Assembly (NCBI GenBank): GCA_030737875.1 | Contig: CM060921.1 | Location: forward strand, 399,382,192-399,446,191 | Reading direction: 5' to 3' | Source: Allium sativum | Taxonomy: Eukaryota > Streptophyta > Magnoliopsida > Asparagales > Amaryllidaceae | Length of the DNA: 64,000 nt | In this document: in pieces, positions 11,340-24,620 of the stretch | Layout of the letters: the number at the start of each line of letters is the position of its first letter | Position numbering within the stretch: position 1 is the stretch's first letter | The notes under the pieces: model-generated | What the model was told of the DNA's origin: nothing | The model's input: only the letters and a program-made list of their open reading frames with translations | Database searches by the model: none | Program-made: the position numbers and the translations under genes

Positions 11340-14189
11340 GAAAAATAGTGTTTTGAAATGAATTGTTTTACAATAAAAATCACATTTTTATTGTATGCAT
11401 AAATCGTTAAAATGCGAAGAGTTAAAAATAGCCACTTGTTCAAAATAAACATAGATGAGTTGAAATATTCATTAATTAACTAATGAAATGATTTGCACCT
11501 ATTTATGTAACATTAGAATGAATGGTGTTTTTAAACCAAATAGAAATCGAATATGAAATCGAATAGAAAATGAAAAAATGATATGAACTGTATATATATG
11601 TACATGCAATATTCTTTGAACAGGTTATAGCAAAGGGGCTAGAGAAGAGGAATAAAATTTTGTGCCCGACAAATAGGTACACATTTACTGATTTGTTTGG
11701 GTGATGATTTTGAGCCTATTGGCTAGCCGCTTGGCTTCTTCTTTTTCTTTTTGAGATTAGAAGGACCGGGACGCTATTTGCGATTTCCCGACGCTCCCGG
11801 TGCAGGGGAGGTTATGGCGAAATTTTTCCAAAATTTAAGGTGTTAGAAATTTTTTTGAAGTGAAAACGATATAGAAATCCTTGAATGAACTATATTTATA
11901 TAACTATATAAATATAAATAAAATTAAAACGAAACGAGGCCGTGCAGTTCGTATTTTGAAACCGTGATTTCAAACGACTAGTACGGGAAATCCGACCATT
12001 GGATTTTCCCGAAACCTCAACCGTCGGGTTCGCCTTGGAAATATCTTCCCAACGGCACCAACTTTGTAGAAATCCAACGGTTGGATTGTCTGGAATGTTT
12101 AATTCAAATCTGAAGAAAAACAGCGCCAGAAACGATTATATTTATTTATATATATAAATATAATTATATTTAATCGAATAACGACGCTGCAGTTCGTATT
12201 TTGAAATCGAAATTTCAAACGATTGTGCCGGGAGATCCGACCGTCGGATTTTCCCGAAACTGGAACCGTTGGATTCGTTTTGAAAAGACCTTTCTAATGA
12301 TGTAAATTTTGTGAAGATCCAACGGTTAGATTTTCAGATATGTGTAAATCAAATCTGAAGAAAAACAGCGCCACGGCCGCCTTATGGCCCGAAGCGTCGT
12401 TTTGAATAAAATGGCTATTTTAAAATAAATAAAAATAGCGATAAATAGTTATAAAATATCGTAAGCGATATGGAATGGAAATAAACTGAATTTGCTTGAT
12501 TTATGTGATGTTTGATGGTTGAATGTGTTTGGTGTGAAAACTATATAAAGAACACAATTGGTGTTGTCGAATAATTTAACCATTGAAATAAATCGATTTG
12601 AAATTCTAAATATACGTGAATTATTTGAAAAGGCCGAGTTAATTCTCATTTCGAATAATCGACCGACGATTGAAATTCGAAGATGAAGACGATGGTCGAA
12701 GACCGGAGATCTTCACCTCGTTTGGATGGTAACCGAGGTCCTGATTGGGAGGCATCCCGAAATATGGATAATGAGTGGTGATCGTTCAGACGTACGTGTT
12801 GGTCGAAGGGTTTGCGAGGTATTTAGTGCCTCCGGTTTCGTTCAGACCCAGAACGGACTTGTAAATGGACTGTGTGTCCGACATTGGAATTTGTTCTGTG
12901 TGATTGATAGCCATCAGTGCACGGTATGAATTGCCTGTGTGGCATGCTAAGATGCAGTGATCAGGGCTTCTGTTGAAAAGCAAAGTCTTGTGGTGATGAT
13001 CAAAGCACCGCCTGTGTGGCGTAGCTTTGTGTATAAAGTGAATTCGCGAGCCTCACACCCCGGTTTGAACCTAAAACGGGAGAAGGACATCAGGGAGGGC
13101 CTGCGTTTCTTTCTAGCTAGGGTGGTGTCAGTGACCTACCAGCCCTGACATTTATATACTTTTCACCTATGTGGTTGTTGCTGTTGCGAGGCGCCTCGGT
13201 TTGATCGGACGATCCGGGTTCGATGGAGTCATTCGTTGGCTCATTTACACCCCAAAGGGTGGGGAAACGCAGTGTTCAGGAATTTTAATCCACATCGGTG
13301 GACCGGCCCTGACGATCCAAAGGCTTGACTGAGTACTTGCCTGAGGGGCGGGCTAGAGCGTCTCGAATTCGGTGAGGACTATCTTTTGCCTTGGTTCATG
13401 ACGGAAATCCAATTTCCAAATACGAGACGATGCGGTTTTGATTGTATATATATATATATGGCGACATGATATATGGTACCCATGCCGTCTATGATTGATA
13501 GTTATGATTTGAAAGTGTTTTCAAACATATAGACACTAGCAATAATATCAATTGCCTTTGTTTTATTCGTATCAAGCATATCTTAGCCGTTATAAGGTAA
13601 AAACTCTATCCTCCGGTTTGCGTTGCATTGTGTGATGGGAACTGAGTCTTATAACGGTTTCATTTTTATAAAAAGCATAGCGATGTTTAAAAGAAAGATT
13701 TGTTTTAAAGCACTGGCAATCCAATGGAGTAAACCCGTTCCACGAAAGTGGCGTGGTCCTGTGATTAGCCAATTATATATGTGTTGAGTGGATTTCTCAT
13801 ACCAGTCCCATGACTGACTCGTAGTTTGTTTCACTTTCAAACTCGGGTGCCCCTTTTTCTACACGGGCAGCCTTGTATTCAGGTTTAGCTGGTTCTTTCT
13901 GGATAGCTGGAGCTGAAGATGGATTCTATCATTTATTTCTTTTTATGTTGTTCAGCTCCTATTGTACATATTTTGTTTATTTCCGCTGTAGACATTTATG
14001 TATAGCTGAACTGTATTTGTACTAAGTAAGATCCTGTATACTGTGTAACTCTGATGATTACTTTTATCCAGTATATTTTGTTGTTCATTCCGGTGTATTT
14101 ATTTAATTTTGTTCTACTATTATATGTTTCTGTGTTATATTCCAAAAGATAACCTTGTTTCCGTGAGAACGGGAAATCGGGTCGTCTCA

Positions 14190-16790
14190 CTTTCTTTCAC
14201 CACTTCAATCACTGGGAGTTTGATTCCCCATCACCAAAACTTGAAACCCTTTACGCAACATTTGTTTGGACGCTTAGGAATGAACGCAATAGTCACTGCT
14301 TCAACAACTGTTTTAACTCGAAGTACCAACTTTGCCACAAAATTACTCACCTTTTTCACCTTTGGTTAGGTACACCGCCGGCACCTTTCATACCAACACT
14401 ACTGGATACCTCCATTGAGTGGGACGAGTTTGAAGGAAGCACCGACGTTGGCGGCACCCAGTTGCGCCATCACTACCCTTGTCCATTGTAAGCACATCTC
14501 GTGCCGCACACTCTCTCGCTACAGGCAAACTTTTCTGTGTTTTTTGGCTTGTGGATGTTGATGATTTACTTGATCAAGCGAGGAGTTGTGTTAGTGGTGT
14601 TAGTTTGTGGTGTTTAGTAGTAAGTTTGGCTTGTTGGTTCATTAGCATAATATGTAATTAATCGCGCAATGCGCTAAAACACCCTGCATGCATTTTGCAT
14701 GCATTATTGGTACTATTACTATCGGTCAGGCTTGTTGGCCGAATATGTTATTTCTAGTATTATCTAATCGGGTGTGTAGAGCTGATCTATACAACCGTTA
14801 TGCTAAAAAAAATGAGTGTGATATGGCAGTTTGAAGTTGACTATCCAAAACAAAAAAATTATATATGAGATTTTCTGTTTTCCTCTTACTGTTTTGGCCT
14901 GCTGCACCATAATACCATTCAAATTCATCACCAAACTATTATTCAAGCAAAGCCTTTGCCCTCCTCTTAGATTTGCCGCTGGTTTCATCAAATTCTGTTA
15001 AGAAATGAAGAAGTTATTCCTCTTAGAAAATTGATTGAAAGAGAAAAAACAGGAGGAGGAGGAGGAAGAAGAAGAGAAAAAGTTTGTGAAGGGATGTGAA
15101 TATCGGGCCTATTTACATTAGTTGAAGTGTCCATTCATTCAAATTCAATTTTTTGGCACCAAGATGGTTAAACTACCAAATCATCAATATCTTTTTCGTA
15201 TGACCTTCAAATTCAGCAAATAAATACATTATGCTAATCAGAATAACAGGCCCGTTGCAATAGAGCAGATCTCATCGTCAAATTCTGGAAGATGTAAATG
15301 TATGGTTCATAACAATGGAAAAACAACAAAAATAAGGATTGCAAAAATAGGTACACTTTACAATTATTTGATACTTATCGATTAATTTAGGAATATACAT
15401 CTATGCACATAGTTAGGTATAGAAATTTATCTCTTTTATAATTTTAGATATTTTAGTTCATATGACAATACACCATAGAATTCTTATCAATATACCAATT
15501 TAATTAAAATCTCTTCTTATTTTAAACTCTCACTACTCTTTGACTTGGTTTTGAAAGGACATCTTTTTAAATATGAAAATGTCAGTTCAAACTTTAGTTA
15601 TCAATTTTGATCATCTACTTATGTTCATTTTATTTCAAAAATATATATTGAAAGTGTGTATATATATAGTACATAGAAATGTTAATATGATTGAATTAAT
15701 TCAAAATTTTCAAACATTTGATATTGTTATAAAATATAAATTTATATCTTTTATATGCAGTTTAAACATACATAGTTTAACTTATATATTTTTCACATAT
15801 AATTTCAGAAAACTTTTGGGTTACATTATCGTAAATACTATTTGTAACTTAATACTACTTTTGATTTCTTATTTTATTAAAATTTATAAAACTTGTATAT
15901 TTAACTTAATATTTTGGTATAAAGGAATATATATAATATGATTTTTATGTCTTAAATATGTAGTTTATATATAAGAAGTGATAGCTTTATAGGTTACTTT
16001 ATGTTACCATTTTTTTTTAATTTTAACATGTAAATGGTTATTTTAGAAAATTAATATGTTTTGATTTCTATAGTTTAAAAATTAAATTGATTTGTATCAA
16101 AAAAGATTAATGTATATCGCATAATAAATTGTATTTTAAGTTCTTTTTAAAATCAGCTTTTATATATACAATTATGAATTTATGTTTATAGTTTACTTTA
16201 TATGATAAAATTTTATATATTTACAATATTATTTTTTTAAAAGAAGCACCATACTAAGATTATTTAACTCCACATTTCTCATAAAATTATTCTACTACCT
16301 TTCATGAATATATTGTTTAATTACCATTAAACTTTTGTCTTTACTATCCTGTCAAAGTCTTTCATTGGTATCATTAACCTAAGTCCAGAAATTAATGTAT
16401 ATTACCTTTGTTTGATTGAAATAATTTATAATATATATGTATATGCATAATAGTTAGATAGTTCTTTGAATATCTTTTGCCGAAATAGATATCATCACCA
16501 AATCATTTTGCATATTATCATTACACATCATATTTCATATCATACATCATTATTATAAATTACAAGTGCATTTTAAGTTAAAATAATTCACATCATCAGT
16601 TGCATTTCATATATCATTTCATATTGCTTTTCATATGACATACATTTCATACTACATTATAACCAACAACATTGCATACACTGCATTACATATTAACTTT
16701 TAACTCCGCACATAACAAGTATATTGTATGGGGAATTATTACCTTTAAAATATATAGGGTTATTAATTAAACACATAATATATTTACTTC
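14190..16790. other. Intergenic, no recognised gene
   Basis: Right flank of element A. 14190-14500 is less AT-rich and may be an eroded gene or element fragment, but no frame is convincing. A TGCATGCA inverted pair sits near 14686-14705, and a GA-rich run near 15050-15080. From about 15350 it is very AT-rich; the 122-residue ORF at 15573-15941 is built of A/T codons and has no recognisable motif. 16480-16720 is a degenerate CATTTCATAT-rich zone. Confidence 0.7.
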
Positions 16791-16799
16791 GACTTATTT

Positions 16800-16876
16800 G
16801 GCTTGATCAATTTGTTTGACCTCTTTGGCTTGATTAATTTGACTTGTTCGGCTTGATTGATTTGTTTGACCTGGTT
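16800..16876. repeat. Short tandem repeat, three units of 23-27 bp
   Basis: GGCTTGAT starts units at 16800, 16827 and 16850; the first and third share ATTTGTTTGACCT. It lies just upstream of a copia-like 3' terminal zone. Confidence 0.75.
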
Positions 16877-16979
16877 GGATTTGATAGTTTGTATGTGTTG
16901 ATAGGCTTGAAATATACTTATACACATGTAAGTATTAAATTATATAACTATCTTTTTCACATATATATTTTCTAATATT

Positions 16980-17534
16980 AGATTAAGGGGGAACTTTATT
17001 GTTTCTAAGATTAGTTGAAGTTTCAAGAAGTGTTTTTGAATTGACATATTTTTTTTTTGGTAGATTTGGTATAGATTGTTTGATTGCTTATTTTGATTGC
17101 TTGATATACTCTTGCTTCTTTAGTATTGTCATAGAGTAAGGGGGATTTATTTAGATATGGTTATTTAGAGCATAGATTTAGGGGGAGTATAGTTTAGTTT
17201 AGTCCAATCTAGTTTAATTTAGTTTAGTATAGGATACGATAGGTATAATATAGTATAAGATAGTTTTTGATAATGACAAAGAGGGAGAAATTGTAAAATA
17301 GGATATAGTTAAGATAGGCATAGTTTAAAGGGGGTCAGGAGAAATTCATGGTGAAGGGGGAGTAATCAAGGAATTAGATCAACAGGTAATATCATGCATG
17401 AATATTTTATAAACCAAGGTTTTCATCATCAAAAAGGGGGAGAATGTTGGAACATGGAATTTTTATGACAACAACCTTGTTTCAGTTAATAATATTATTA
17501 ATTACAAAATATATACTAACATTTTTGTGTAGAA

Positions 17535-17565
<31 letters not shown>

Positions 17566-18000
17566 ATGCAGGATATAAATATTGAAGACTATACAGTATT
17601 AGAGATTCAAGGTACCAAGGAATTCAAGACTCATGAGTATTACGAATCAAGATTTCAAGATCTCAAGATTATTAAGTAATAGAGTCTAGTTTATATGTAA
17701 AACTCCGGTTAGCACTTTCAAATTCTATTTTAAATTTCTATTTCCAATTTTGTTTTCAAATTCCTTTTCAAATTGATTTTAAAAATAATGTCAAACTCCT
17801 ATTCTAAAATGATTTCAAATTATTAAGATTTTTCTTATGATTTCAAATATATAATTAATTATTTTTTGAAAATGGGTAAACTTTTATCATGGGCATTAAC
17901 AGCCCAAAAAGAGAAGATGCTGTATAAATCAACAACCCATAAGGAAAATGCTCCGACAAAATCAGTTAAACCACTTACAAACATTAACTTTCCCAAATTA
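16980..18000 (+). mobile_element. 3' end of a Ty1/copia element (multi-polypurine zone plus LTR start)
   Basis: At least six G-rich purine tracts (GGGGGA or similar) lie between about 16985 and 17444. The last, AAAAAGGGGGAGAA at 17431-17444, is followed by TGTTGGAACATGG, a typical copia LTR start (17445). A CTGTATAAAT TATA-like box lies near 17922. Serial polypurine tracts before the 3' LTR are a feature of SIRE/Maximus-type copia elements. The outer LTR end is not identified; 18000 is an arbitrary limit, and no coding part or partner LTR is in the window. Confidence 0.55.
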
Positions 18001-18239
18001 AAGCCCTGCATGCCCTAATTGCAATAATGTCTTCAGGCGGCGGCGACTACCTCTTCTCACATGAATTCATGGAGGCCTTAGGTTTTCACCTTCATTCCGT
18101 GATACCAGCGTCACCGATGGATCCCCAGCTCTAGTACCAGATGGTTGTGCTTCCACTGCTGACGTATGCCTTCGTCTTCTACACTTGAGTATTAGCTTCA
18201 CTTCCTCCTCATTTATTTTGTTAATTTGTTGACTGAACT

Positions 18240-21200
18240 TCGTTTATTGTGAAATATCCTCCTGTTTCTTTCTTCCGTATCCACCAACATGCAGATATAA
18301 CGCTAACACCGTATTCTTTTATTTCTGTGTCTACCTTCGCCCAATTTCTAACTAGGTAATTTATGATATTATGGAGATTAATGGAGCGTTCATTTATGTT
18401 GTACTTGCTTTGGATGTTGTTAATACACATGTCGAGAAATCGCAGTGAAAAAATAGATGATTGTGGTTTTCTTCACTTTGTTAACAAAGAGGACAAATGT
18501 TTTCAGAAATTATGCCCCACTTTAATAATCTTTCTCTAGTTGGTAGGCGATGGAGTAGTGATTTACATATGTTATGTGATATCTTAGAGGTAGCATTTTG
18601 TCCCACATAACATTTTTCCAAACCACTTTAGGCTCAACTTACCTTCATACATTCCAAGCATTTTTAATAGATAATTCATTGTTTGTTGACCATTTCCACT
18701 TTTCAAAGTTTATGTCAATGAAAAGAGGGGTATATTATGTGCCTCTTTTGATTGCCTTAGCATAAGGCAGTCGCTCAAATCTCCAATCATCATCAGAAAT
18801 AATGTGATTTACATGGTGATTAGGGCTACCATAAGCAGAGTATGTATCCCAACCCAATCTATCAATCAAAGATTTACCTTTTAGCATTGGGTCTCTCCAC
18901 AAGTCTGTTTCATTACCTTTAGCAATTTCTTTTTCACAGTTCTTAGCTAGTCTGTTTCTGGTTCTAAGAATTGATTTCCAAGTTGCAGACGCATATTATC
19001 AATTGGAATAGTCCAAAAGTTGGATTTTATATAATTTCTACACATCCATCTAGCCCATAGGCCCTATTTGTTGATGATTTTCCACGCTTGTTTGAGAGTA
19101 AAACATCTCTCATATCACTGATTTTCCTCAAGCCAACTCCACCTTCCTCTTTAGGTCTACACAAGTCCTCAAATTTTATTTTGTGTAACTTGCCCCTCCA
19201 GATAAAGTCAGCACATACACATTCAATTTTGCTAATCGAAGCATTTGGAATTTGAATTGTTTGTAGCCAGTAATTAACCTTAGCCTGGATAACTATATGC
19301 ACTAACTCAATTCTTCCAGCAAAAGATAAATGTTTTGAATTCCATCCTTGTAGTTTATCCCTGACTTTAGAAATAAGCTCAGCACAATCACGGTTAGTAA
19401 TCTTGTTAGAGGAAAGAGGCATGCCCAAGTATTTTATAGGTAACTCCCCTTCTGTCACACCTAAAATGTCAAGCATAATGGTCTTGGATCTACAAAACTT
19501 GTTGAAATAGCATTTTCTTTTCAATTCATTCGTCTTAAGACCCATAAATTTGTCCAAATTATGGAATAGTTCTTTTATCTTAAGAGCAGCTTAAACATTT
19601 GACTTGACACAAACTATTAGGTCGTCAGCATACAATAAGTGGCTAGTGGAAGGTTGAAAATTGTGAATTGGTTGTACCTCATTATCATACTCTGCAAGTT
19701 CCATCTAGAGAGAAAAGTAATCCATTGTGATTGCAAACAGATAAGGGGATAGAGAATCCCTTTGTATAATACCCTGGTTGCTGGTAATGAATACTTTTGG
19801 TATTCTATTAATAAGAACAGAAAATGTAGGAGATTGTATGCACTCAAAAATAAGTCTAGCAATTTGCTCAGGAAAGCCCATGGATTTCAACATATGAATG
19901 ATAAAATGTCGATTAATTTTGTCATATGTTTTCTGAAGATCAACTTTAAGACAAAATTTATCTGCACCTTTTTTGTTAAAGTTTCTCACTAGTTCATGAG
20001 TCAACAAGGAGTTTTCTGAAATGCTTCTTCCCTTTATAAAAGCGCTTTGACATTCTGCAATAAGCTCTGGTAGCACTACATTCATTCTATTACATATTAC
20101 TTTACTCAAGATTTTGTATAAAACATTACAAGATGCGATGGGTCTGTAATCAGCAATTCTGGTAGGTTTGTCAATTTTTTGAATCAAAGAGAGAAAAGTA
20201 TGATTAACTCCTTTAATGATTTTACCTAAATTAAAGCATTCTTGTATCGCTGATGTCACACAATTTTTCAGGCAACTCCAGTGATTCAGGTAGAAGCTGG
20301 ACCCGAACCCGTCTGGCTCGGGGGAGGAGTCTGCATGAATGGATTTAATGGCTAGCAGAACTTCATCTTTAGTAACTCGCCTGCATATCCATCTTCTCCC
20401 ACAAGCATTCAGCAATTTCCTAGAGTTAATGGTGGGTAAGTCATTAAACACACTCTCCATTGTACAATTCCAGAAAGTAGTCCATTTCCTCCTTTTCAAA
20501 TTTCTCCAGATCAATTATGTTATTACCATGTTGATCCAGTAACTGAAAATTATAGTTCGTGTTGCGACGAACAAACATTTTGGTGTAAAAAAATTTAGTC
20601 ATTCATCTCCTTCTGACAACCACTTCTCCTAAGCTTTCTGCTTTAACTCAACAGCTTTGATCTTAAGTGCTTCTCTCAAATCAGATTGGCATTTATGATA
20701 CATATTCCAAACTTTATCACTCACATCTCCATTATCTAGTAGCATTAACGCATTATTTAGCTCCCTTTCCAACTGTTCAATTTTGTCATTCTCTTTTACT
20801 CTTGTTCTATTCCATTCTTTCAAAGTCGCTTTTGATTCTTTGAGGAATTGCAGTAGTGAATACATGTGGACATCAGAATTTTTGAACTCTATAGATTCAA
20901 CAAGTTCACTGTAGCCATCAATCAATTTCCAGTGATTAGCATACCTGAATGGTTATCCTTTTGGGTTGTTATCTTTGGTAATTAGTTTTTTTAGAATTGG
21001 GCAATGGTCACTAGTCGAGGAAGGCAGGACATTGACTTTTAAGTCAGAAAATTTGTTGATGCACTCTGGATTAACTAAAACTCTATCCAATTTACAAGAA
21101 ATTTTCTTTCTCTCACCACTTCTCCATGTAAAATGTAGGCCATTATTGACAGGTTCAACCAATCCAGAAGCAACAATGCATTTGTTAAATTCAGATAATT

Positions 21201-21660
21201 GGGCAACGCAAATGGTATTACCTCCAATTTTATCTTCCGGTCTAAGGATTGCGTTAAAATCTCCCGTAACTATCCATGGATCTTTTATGTTTGGTGCAAG
21301 AATTTGATTTTATCCCATAGCCTACTTCTCTCATTATTGTTGGCATAGATTGCTGGCATACATATAACTAAACCCTCATTGTTAAATAATTTAACTGTAA
21401 TTTGTTGCTCATCTATATCAATGCAGTTACATTGCCAAATGCTTTTATTCCAAAACATAAGGATTCTTCCTTTGTCAGAGAAACTATTATTTGTAATATG
21501 AGACCAATCATCACTAAAAGAATCACACAAGAATTTCAAATTGTCAGCATTCAACTTATTTTCCAGGATACCCAGAAAAGAAGGAAGATGACTCCTTCTT
21601 AAGTTATAGAGGTCTAATAATCGGGTATCGTTATTAAGACCTCTAACAATCTAGAAAATT
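18240..21660 (-). pseudogene. LINE ORF2: endonuclease, reverse transcriptase, zf-RVT (broken)
   Basis: Reading leftwards: the endonuclease begins near 21655 with VRGLNN; its C-terminal SDHCPI box is near 20990-21010. A charged coiled linker lies at 20629-20925. RT runs from about 20514 to 19027, with the PDGFGSSFY and DYRPIASCNVLYK regions, the primary Asp in KVDLQKTYD, an altered version of the usual RQGDPLSPYLF box (reads QRDSLSPYLF), and an intact YADD at 19621-19632. A zf-RVT finger (CPLC, then HLFFHC) at about 18440-18510 contains an in-frame stop, and a WWIRKKE-like tail ends near 18240. ORF2 nicks DNA and primes reverse transcription at the target. Several stops and frame changes make it nonfunctional. 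Confidence 0.88.
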
Positions 21661-21691
21661 AAGGACATTTGGTATTGAGGGAGTTACTCCT

Positions 21692-21964
21692 CTATAACCT
21701 AGGAGGCCTTGCACTAATATTAGTGCCAGATGTGCTTGCTTGCTCTTTCTTTTTGAATTGATTATCATACTTTGAATTAGGCTTAGTGTATCTCTTTTGC
21801 TTTCGGTTTTCCTCTTCGTTATTGTCCTCATCGGTATTGTTTTCAAGATTTATGTCTAATTCCATCAGTTCAACTGTTGTTTCAGGATCAAAATCAACTA
21901 CCACAGTTGACTCCCCAAAAGGCTGTTGATCTGGATTCAATTCTGATTCGGTTATTGATGCCAA
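21692..21964 (-). pseudogene. Acidic then basic segment upstream of the LINE endonuclease (ORF1 tail?)
   Basis: A 90-residue open stretch with an acidic run (DNNEEEN) followed by a Lys-rich run, immediately before the endonuclease of the same strand. Position and composition suit an ORF1 C-terminus or an inter-ORF region of a plant LINE. No zinc knuckle is visible here. Assignment is by position only. Confidence 0.4.
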
Positions 21965-22024
21965 GTCCTCCTGAACATTTGACTGCTCTACCTCCTGAGT
22001 AGGTGCTGCTCTCTCTGGTGGTAT

Positions 22025-22960
22025 TTCAAATAAAAATATGTATATATATATATATATATATGTTTGTAGTTTATAAAGTTTTATAATATATATGTTTTAT
22101 ATTATATAATTTTATAAATATGTTTAGATTATATGTCACTATGTTTTTATATGTTTTCACTTTAAAAACTTCATTTGAAACATTAGTTCTGATTCAAGAA
22201 TTTCCAGAATATATATATATATATATATATATTGATTTTAACATTTGAAAAATGATTTAAAAAATCAAAATAAAAGGCATATGTCGACATACATACTTCA
22301 ACATGTCAACATATAACTATCATATTTTCAATTTTCAAAGGAAGTGTCTTTTCATATTTGAAACGTTGCAACCTTTCAAACACTATAAATATTGGTTAAT
22401 TTCGAATTTTTTTATCATTTATTCTTCTCCATTATCATCCTATCTTATACCTCTTCTTCTCCATTATCATCCTACCTTATACCACCAGTATTATACACAA
22501 ATTTCTTGATTTCTACACTTATACTCTACCGATTTCAACAAAATTTATAACATTCTCCTTTTCTTCTCAATCTCTATCAACTAATCTCTGTTTGAAGTGC
22601 TATTGAAGAGTTCTAGGGCTATTGTGATTGTTTGGGAAATGTTTGGGAAAGGCTTTGTTCCTTGTAGCCCTGAAATTAAGGAAAGGGAGTGTGTTTACCT
22701 TGTAGCAATGAAATCAAGGGTGTTGTACTTGGATATTGACAATAATAAAGCTCCGCGTAATCCACGTTGTGTTAGACTGAACGTAGGAGTAATCCGAACC
22801 AATATAAAATTCGGTGTGTTCTTTCCTTTTTCTACATTTTATATTTACTTATTTCCATGTTCTTGATTGTTTCTATGTTTGTGATCATTTCTGTTTGATA
22901 ATCATTGTGTGATTCATATAGTAATTCAAGTTAGTTTAAGATTTCTATAAATATGACATA
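22025..22960. other. AT-rich spacer, no recognised gene
   Basis: TA microsatellites near 22038-22062 and 22208-22232, then a pyrimidine-rich stretch (22400-22590) with a repeated CTTCTCCATTATCATCC. The 89-residue ORF at 22597-22866 has no recognised motif, and I do not call it a gene. Confidence 0.6.
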
Positions 22961-22964
22961 AATA

Positions 22965-24620
22965 CTATTCGTCCCCCTTTAGTGTTGATTCTGCTTTAAA
23001 ATCCGCATTCTGCATCCTTAACAAATAATGCCTCCACATATTGAGAACAAAAACTACTGCGCTAACTCCAAATCATGGACAGGATATCTTCTCTCATGAT
23101 CCTTGAATTGTCTACTTGCATAGGAAACTACTGTACCCCATTACATGAGTGCGCTTCCAAACCAGTCCCACACGCATCCGTAAAAACAGCGAACATTTTG
23201 GTTCCATCTAGGATAATAATAATAGGTGCACTTGTGAGATATTCTTTCAACCTCTTAAAAACAATACCACACTTCTCATTCCATACAAGCTTATGATCCT
23301 TTTTTGTCAATTGGTTTAGAGGAGTTGCAATCTTCACGAAGTCTTTAATAAATTTCCAATAATGCCTGCTAACCTATGGAAACTCCTAAACTTAGTCGCG
23401 TTGCGAGGTATCTTCCACTCTTGGACAACATCTACCTTAGTGGGATCTACGGCTAATCCTTTCCCCGAAATAATATGTCCTAGAAACTTGACTTCTTTTC
23501 TCCAAAAGTGGCATTTCGAGAATTTAGCTTTAAGCTGGTTCTCCCTCAGAATTCCTTGGACCCTTCTAAAGTGATCTTCATGTTCCTTATGGTCCTTGGA
23601 AATGATAAGGATGTTAAATACTGCCACGATCTTATTGAGTATACCCTTAAAATACCCAACTCATCAGGTCTACAAAGAAAGCAGGGCATTCATCAAACCA
23701 AGAGGCATAACTTCCACTCGAATAATCTATCCGACATCCTAAATGCTAACTTGGACTTACTCTCATCTGAAATCCTTAATTGGTGAAATCCAGTAGCTAT
23801 GTCTAACTGGGAGAGTATTTGGCTACTCCGAAATGGTCAAATAAGTCATCAATTCTTAGTAAGGGATATATATTCTTTTTTGGTCGGCTTGTTAAGTTCC
23901 TTATAATCCACACAACCTTAAAGATCCATTCAATTTTGTGGCAAACACTATCTGCACACCCTACTCTAAGGTACTCCTACGAATAAATCTTTTTTGTAAT
24001 AGTGTTGAGAATTGTTTATCTATCTCTCTTTCCTTTCCTTAGGAGCCATGCGCCTCAAAGGCAATGCTACAAGCCTCACATCCTTTTCAATGTTTATTAT
24101 AAACGACATCTCTTAGTGGGATGGGAGTCTTATGACTTTCTCAAAAACATCAGGAAACTCACATAAAATTGATACCGAAGATGGTCCTTCTAAATCAGAA
24201 GATAAGGAAAATAAGGTCGAATTCCTACTTCTTATCCTACAAAGAATCTCTATGATGTGGCCCCCGCGGCTTCTCAAACAAACCACTCTCCTATTGTAGT
24301 TAAGGATGACGCCATAAATTAATAGCCAATCCATTCCCAAAATAAGACCATACCTTTAAAATTCAAGTACATGCGCATCAAAAAAGAAGTCGACAACATT
24401 GATGTCTAATTCTAGGTCTTTACAAACAATAGAAAGATGCATAGTCCCACCAACAGGGTTAGACACCTCTATTGGATAGATAGCAATGGATAAGGGAAGT
24501 TCCAAAGAATCAACTATCTTTCTAGAAATGAAGGAGTGGGTGGCTCTCGGATTAAGTACGGTACACAAAGAATTTCCAGAATAGAAAGTATACCTTTCAG
24601 TGTGGGTTATCCCTAATCCC
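22965..24620 (-). pseudogene. Element C pol remnant: protease, RT, partial RNase H
   Basis: Protease region with ATHSFIS (about 24520-24545; the catalytic Asp-Ser-Gly is altered to Asn-Pro-Arg), a GMDWL box (24330s), the FPDVFEKVIRLP linker before RT (about 24120-24160), then RT fragments including the [11 protein letters not shown] and VKFLGHIIS motifs (23450-23530) and an RNase H piece (VFTDA at about 23180; YASRQ at about 23130) that shifts frame and stops near 22980. The catalytic YVDD box lies in damaged sequence: the fragment ending near 23627 starts VFNILIISK where VDDILIFSK is expected. Multiple stops show long decay. Confidence 0.85.

Larger units (their letters stand above)
1..14189 (+). 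mobile_element. Element A: Tekay/Del-like Ty3/gypsy LTR retrotransposon with giant LTRs
   Basis: Bases 1-3620 repeat almost exactly at 10566-14189, and the stretch between holds gag-pol in the order gag, protease, RT, RNase H, integrase, chromodomain-like tail. That order is the Ty3/gypsy order, and the C-terminal domain suits the Tekay/Del chromovirus clade. The 5' LTR ends in CA at 3620, followed by a tRNA-iMet type primer site; a purine tract precedes the 3' LTR, which starts TGTAACGACCC at 8375. A full copy would be about 16.4 kb (two 5815-bp LTRs plus 4754 bp internal). The outer 5' end lies left of the window, so the target duplication cannot be checked. About a dozen substitutions plus small indels separate the two LTR copies over 3.6 kb, so the insertion is recent. 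Confidence 0.93.
8375..14189 (+). repeat. 3' LTR of element A, 5815 bp
   Basis: Starts TGTAACGACCC after the polypurine tract and ends GGGTCGTCTCA, as the 5' LTR does. Order: diverged palindrome-rich repeats (8536-9020), a promoter-like and C-rich leader block (9180-9590), an AAAACTGA microrepeat zone (9640-10060), a T/G-rich zone and TA run (10297-10322), the 128-bp array (10700-11339), the ~190-bp repeat pair (about 11939-12377), and a moderately GC-rich U5-like tail. A TTTCCGCTG box at about 13980 is shared with the other LTRs of this window. At 5.8 kb it is unusually long for a plant LTR. Confidence 0.93.
18220..22010 (-). mobile_element. Decayed L1-type plant LINE
   Basis: Minus-strand fragments appear in LINE order: ORF1-like tail, AP endonuclease, coiled linker, RT and zf-RVT finger. 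There are many stops and frameshifts. No clear poly-A tail (poly-T on the plus strand) is visible at the left end, and no target duplication was found. It is probably 5' truncated near 22010, where TA-rich sequence begins. Confidence 0.85.

Noticed and set aside
15573..15941. 122-residue plus-strand ORF
   Set aside because: Composed of A/T-rich codons (Ile, Phe, Tyr, Asn) in very AT-rich DNA, with no motif.
18027..18134. 35-codon ORF starting ATGTCTTCAGGCGG
   Set aside because: Short, no motif, between two mobile-element remnants; cannot be told from chance.
22597..22866. 89-residue plus-strand ORF
   Set aside because: No recognised motif, no conserved context; left as spacer.
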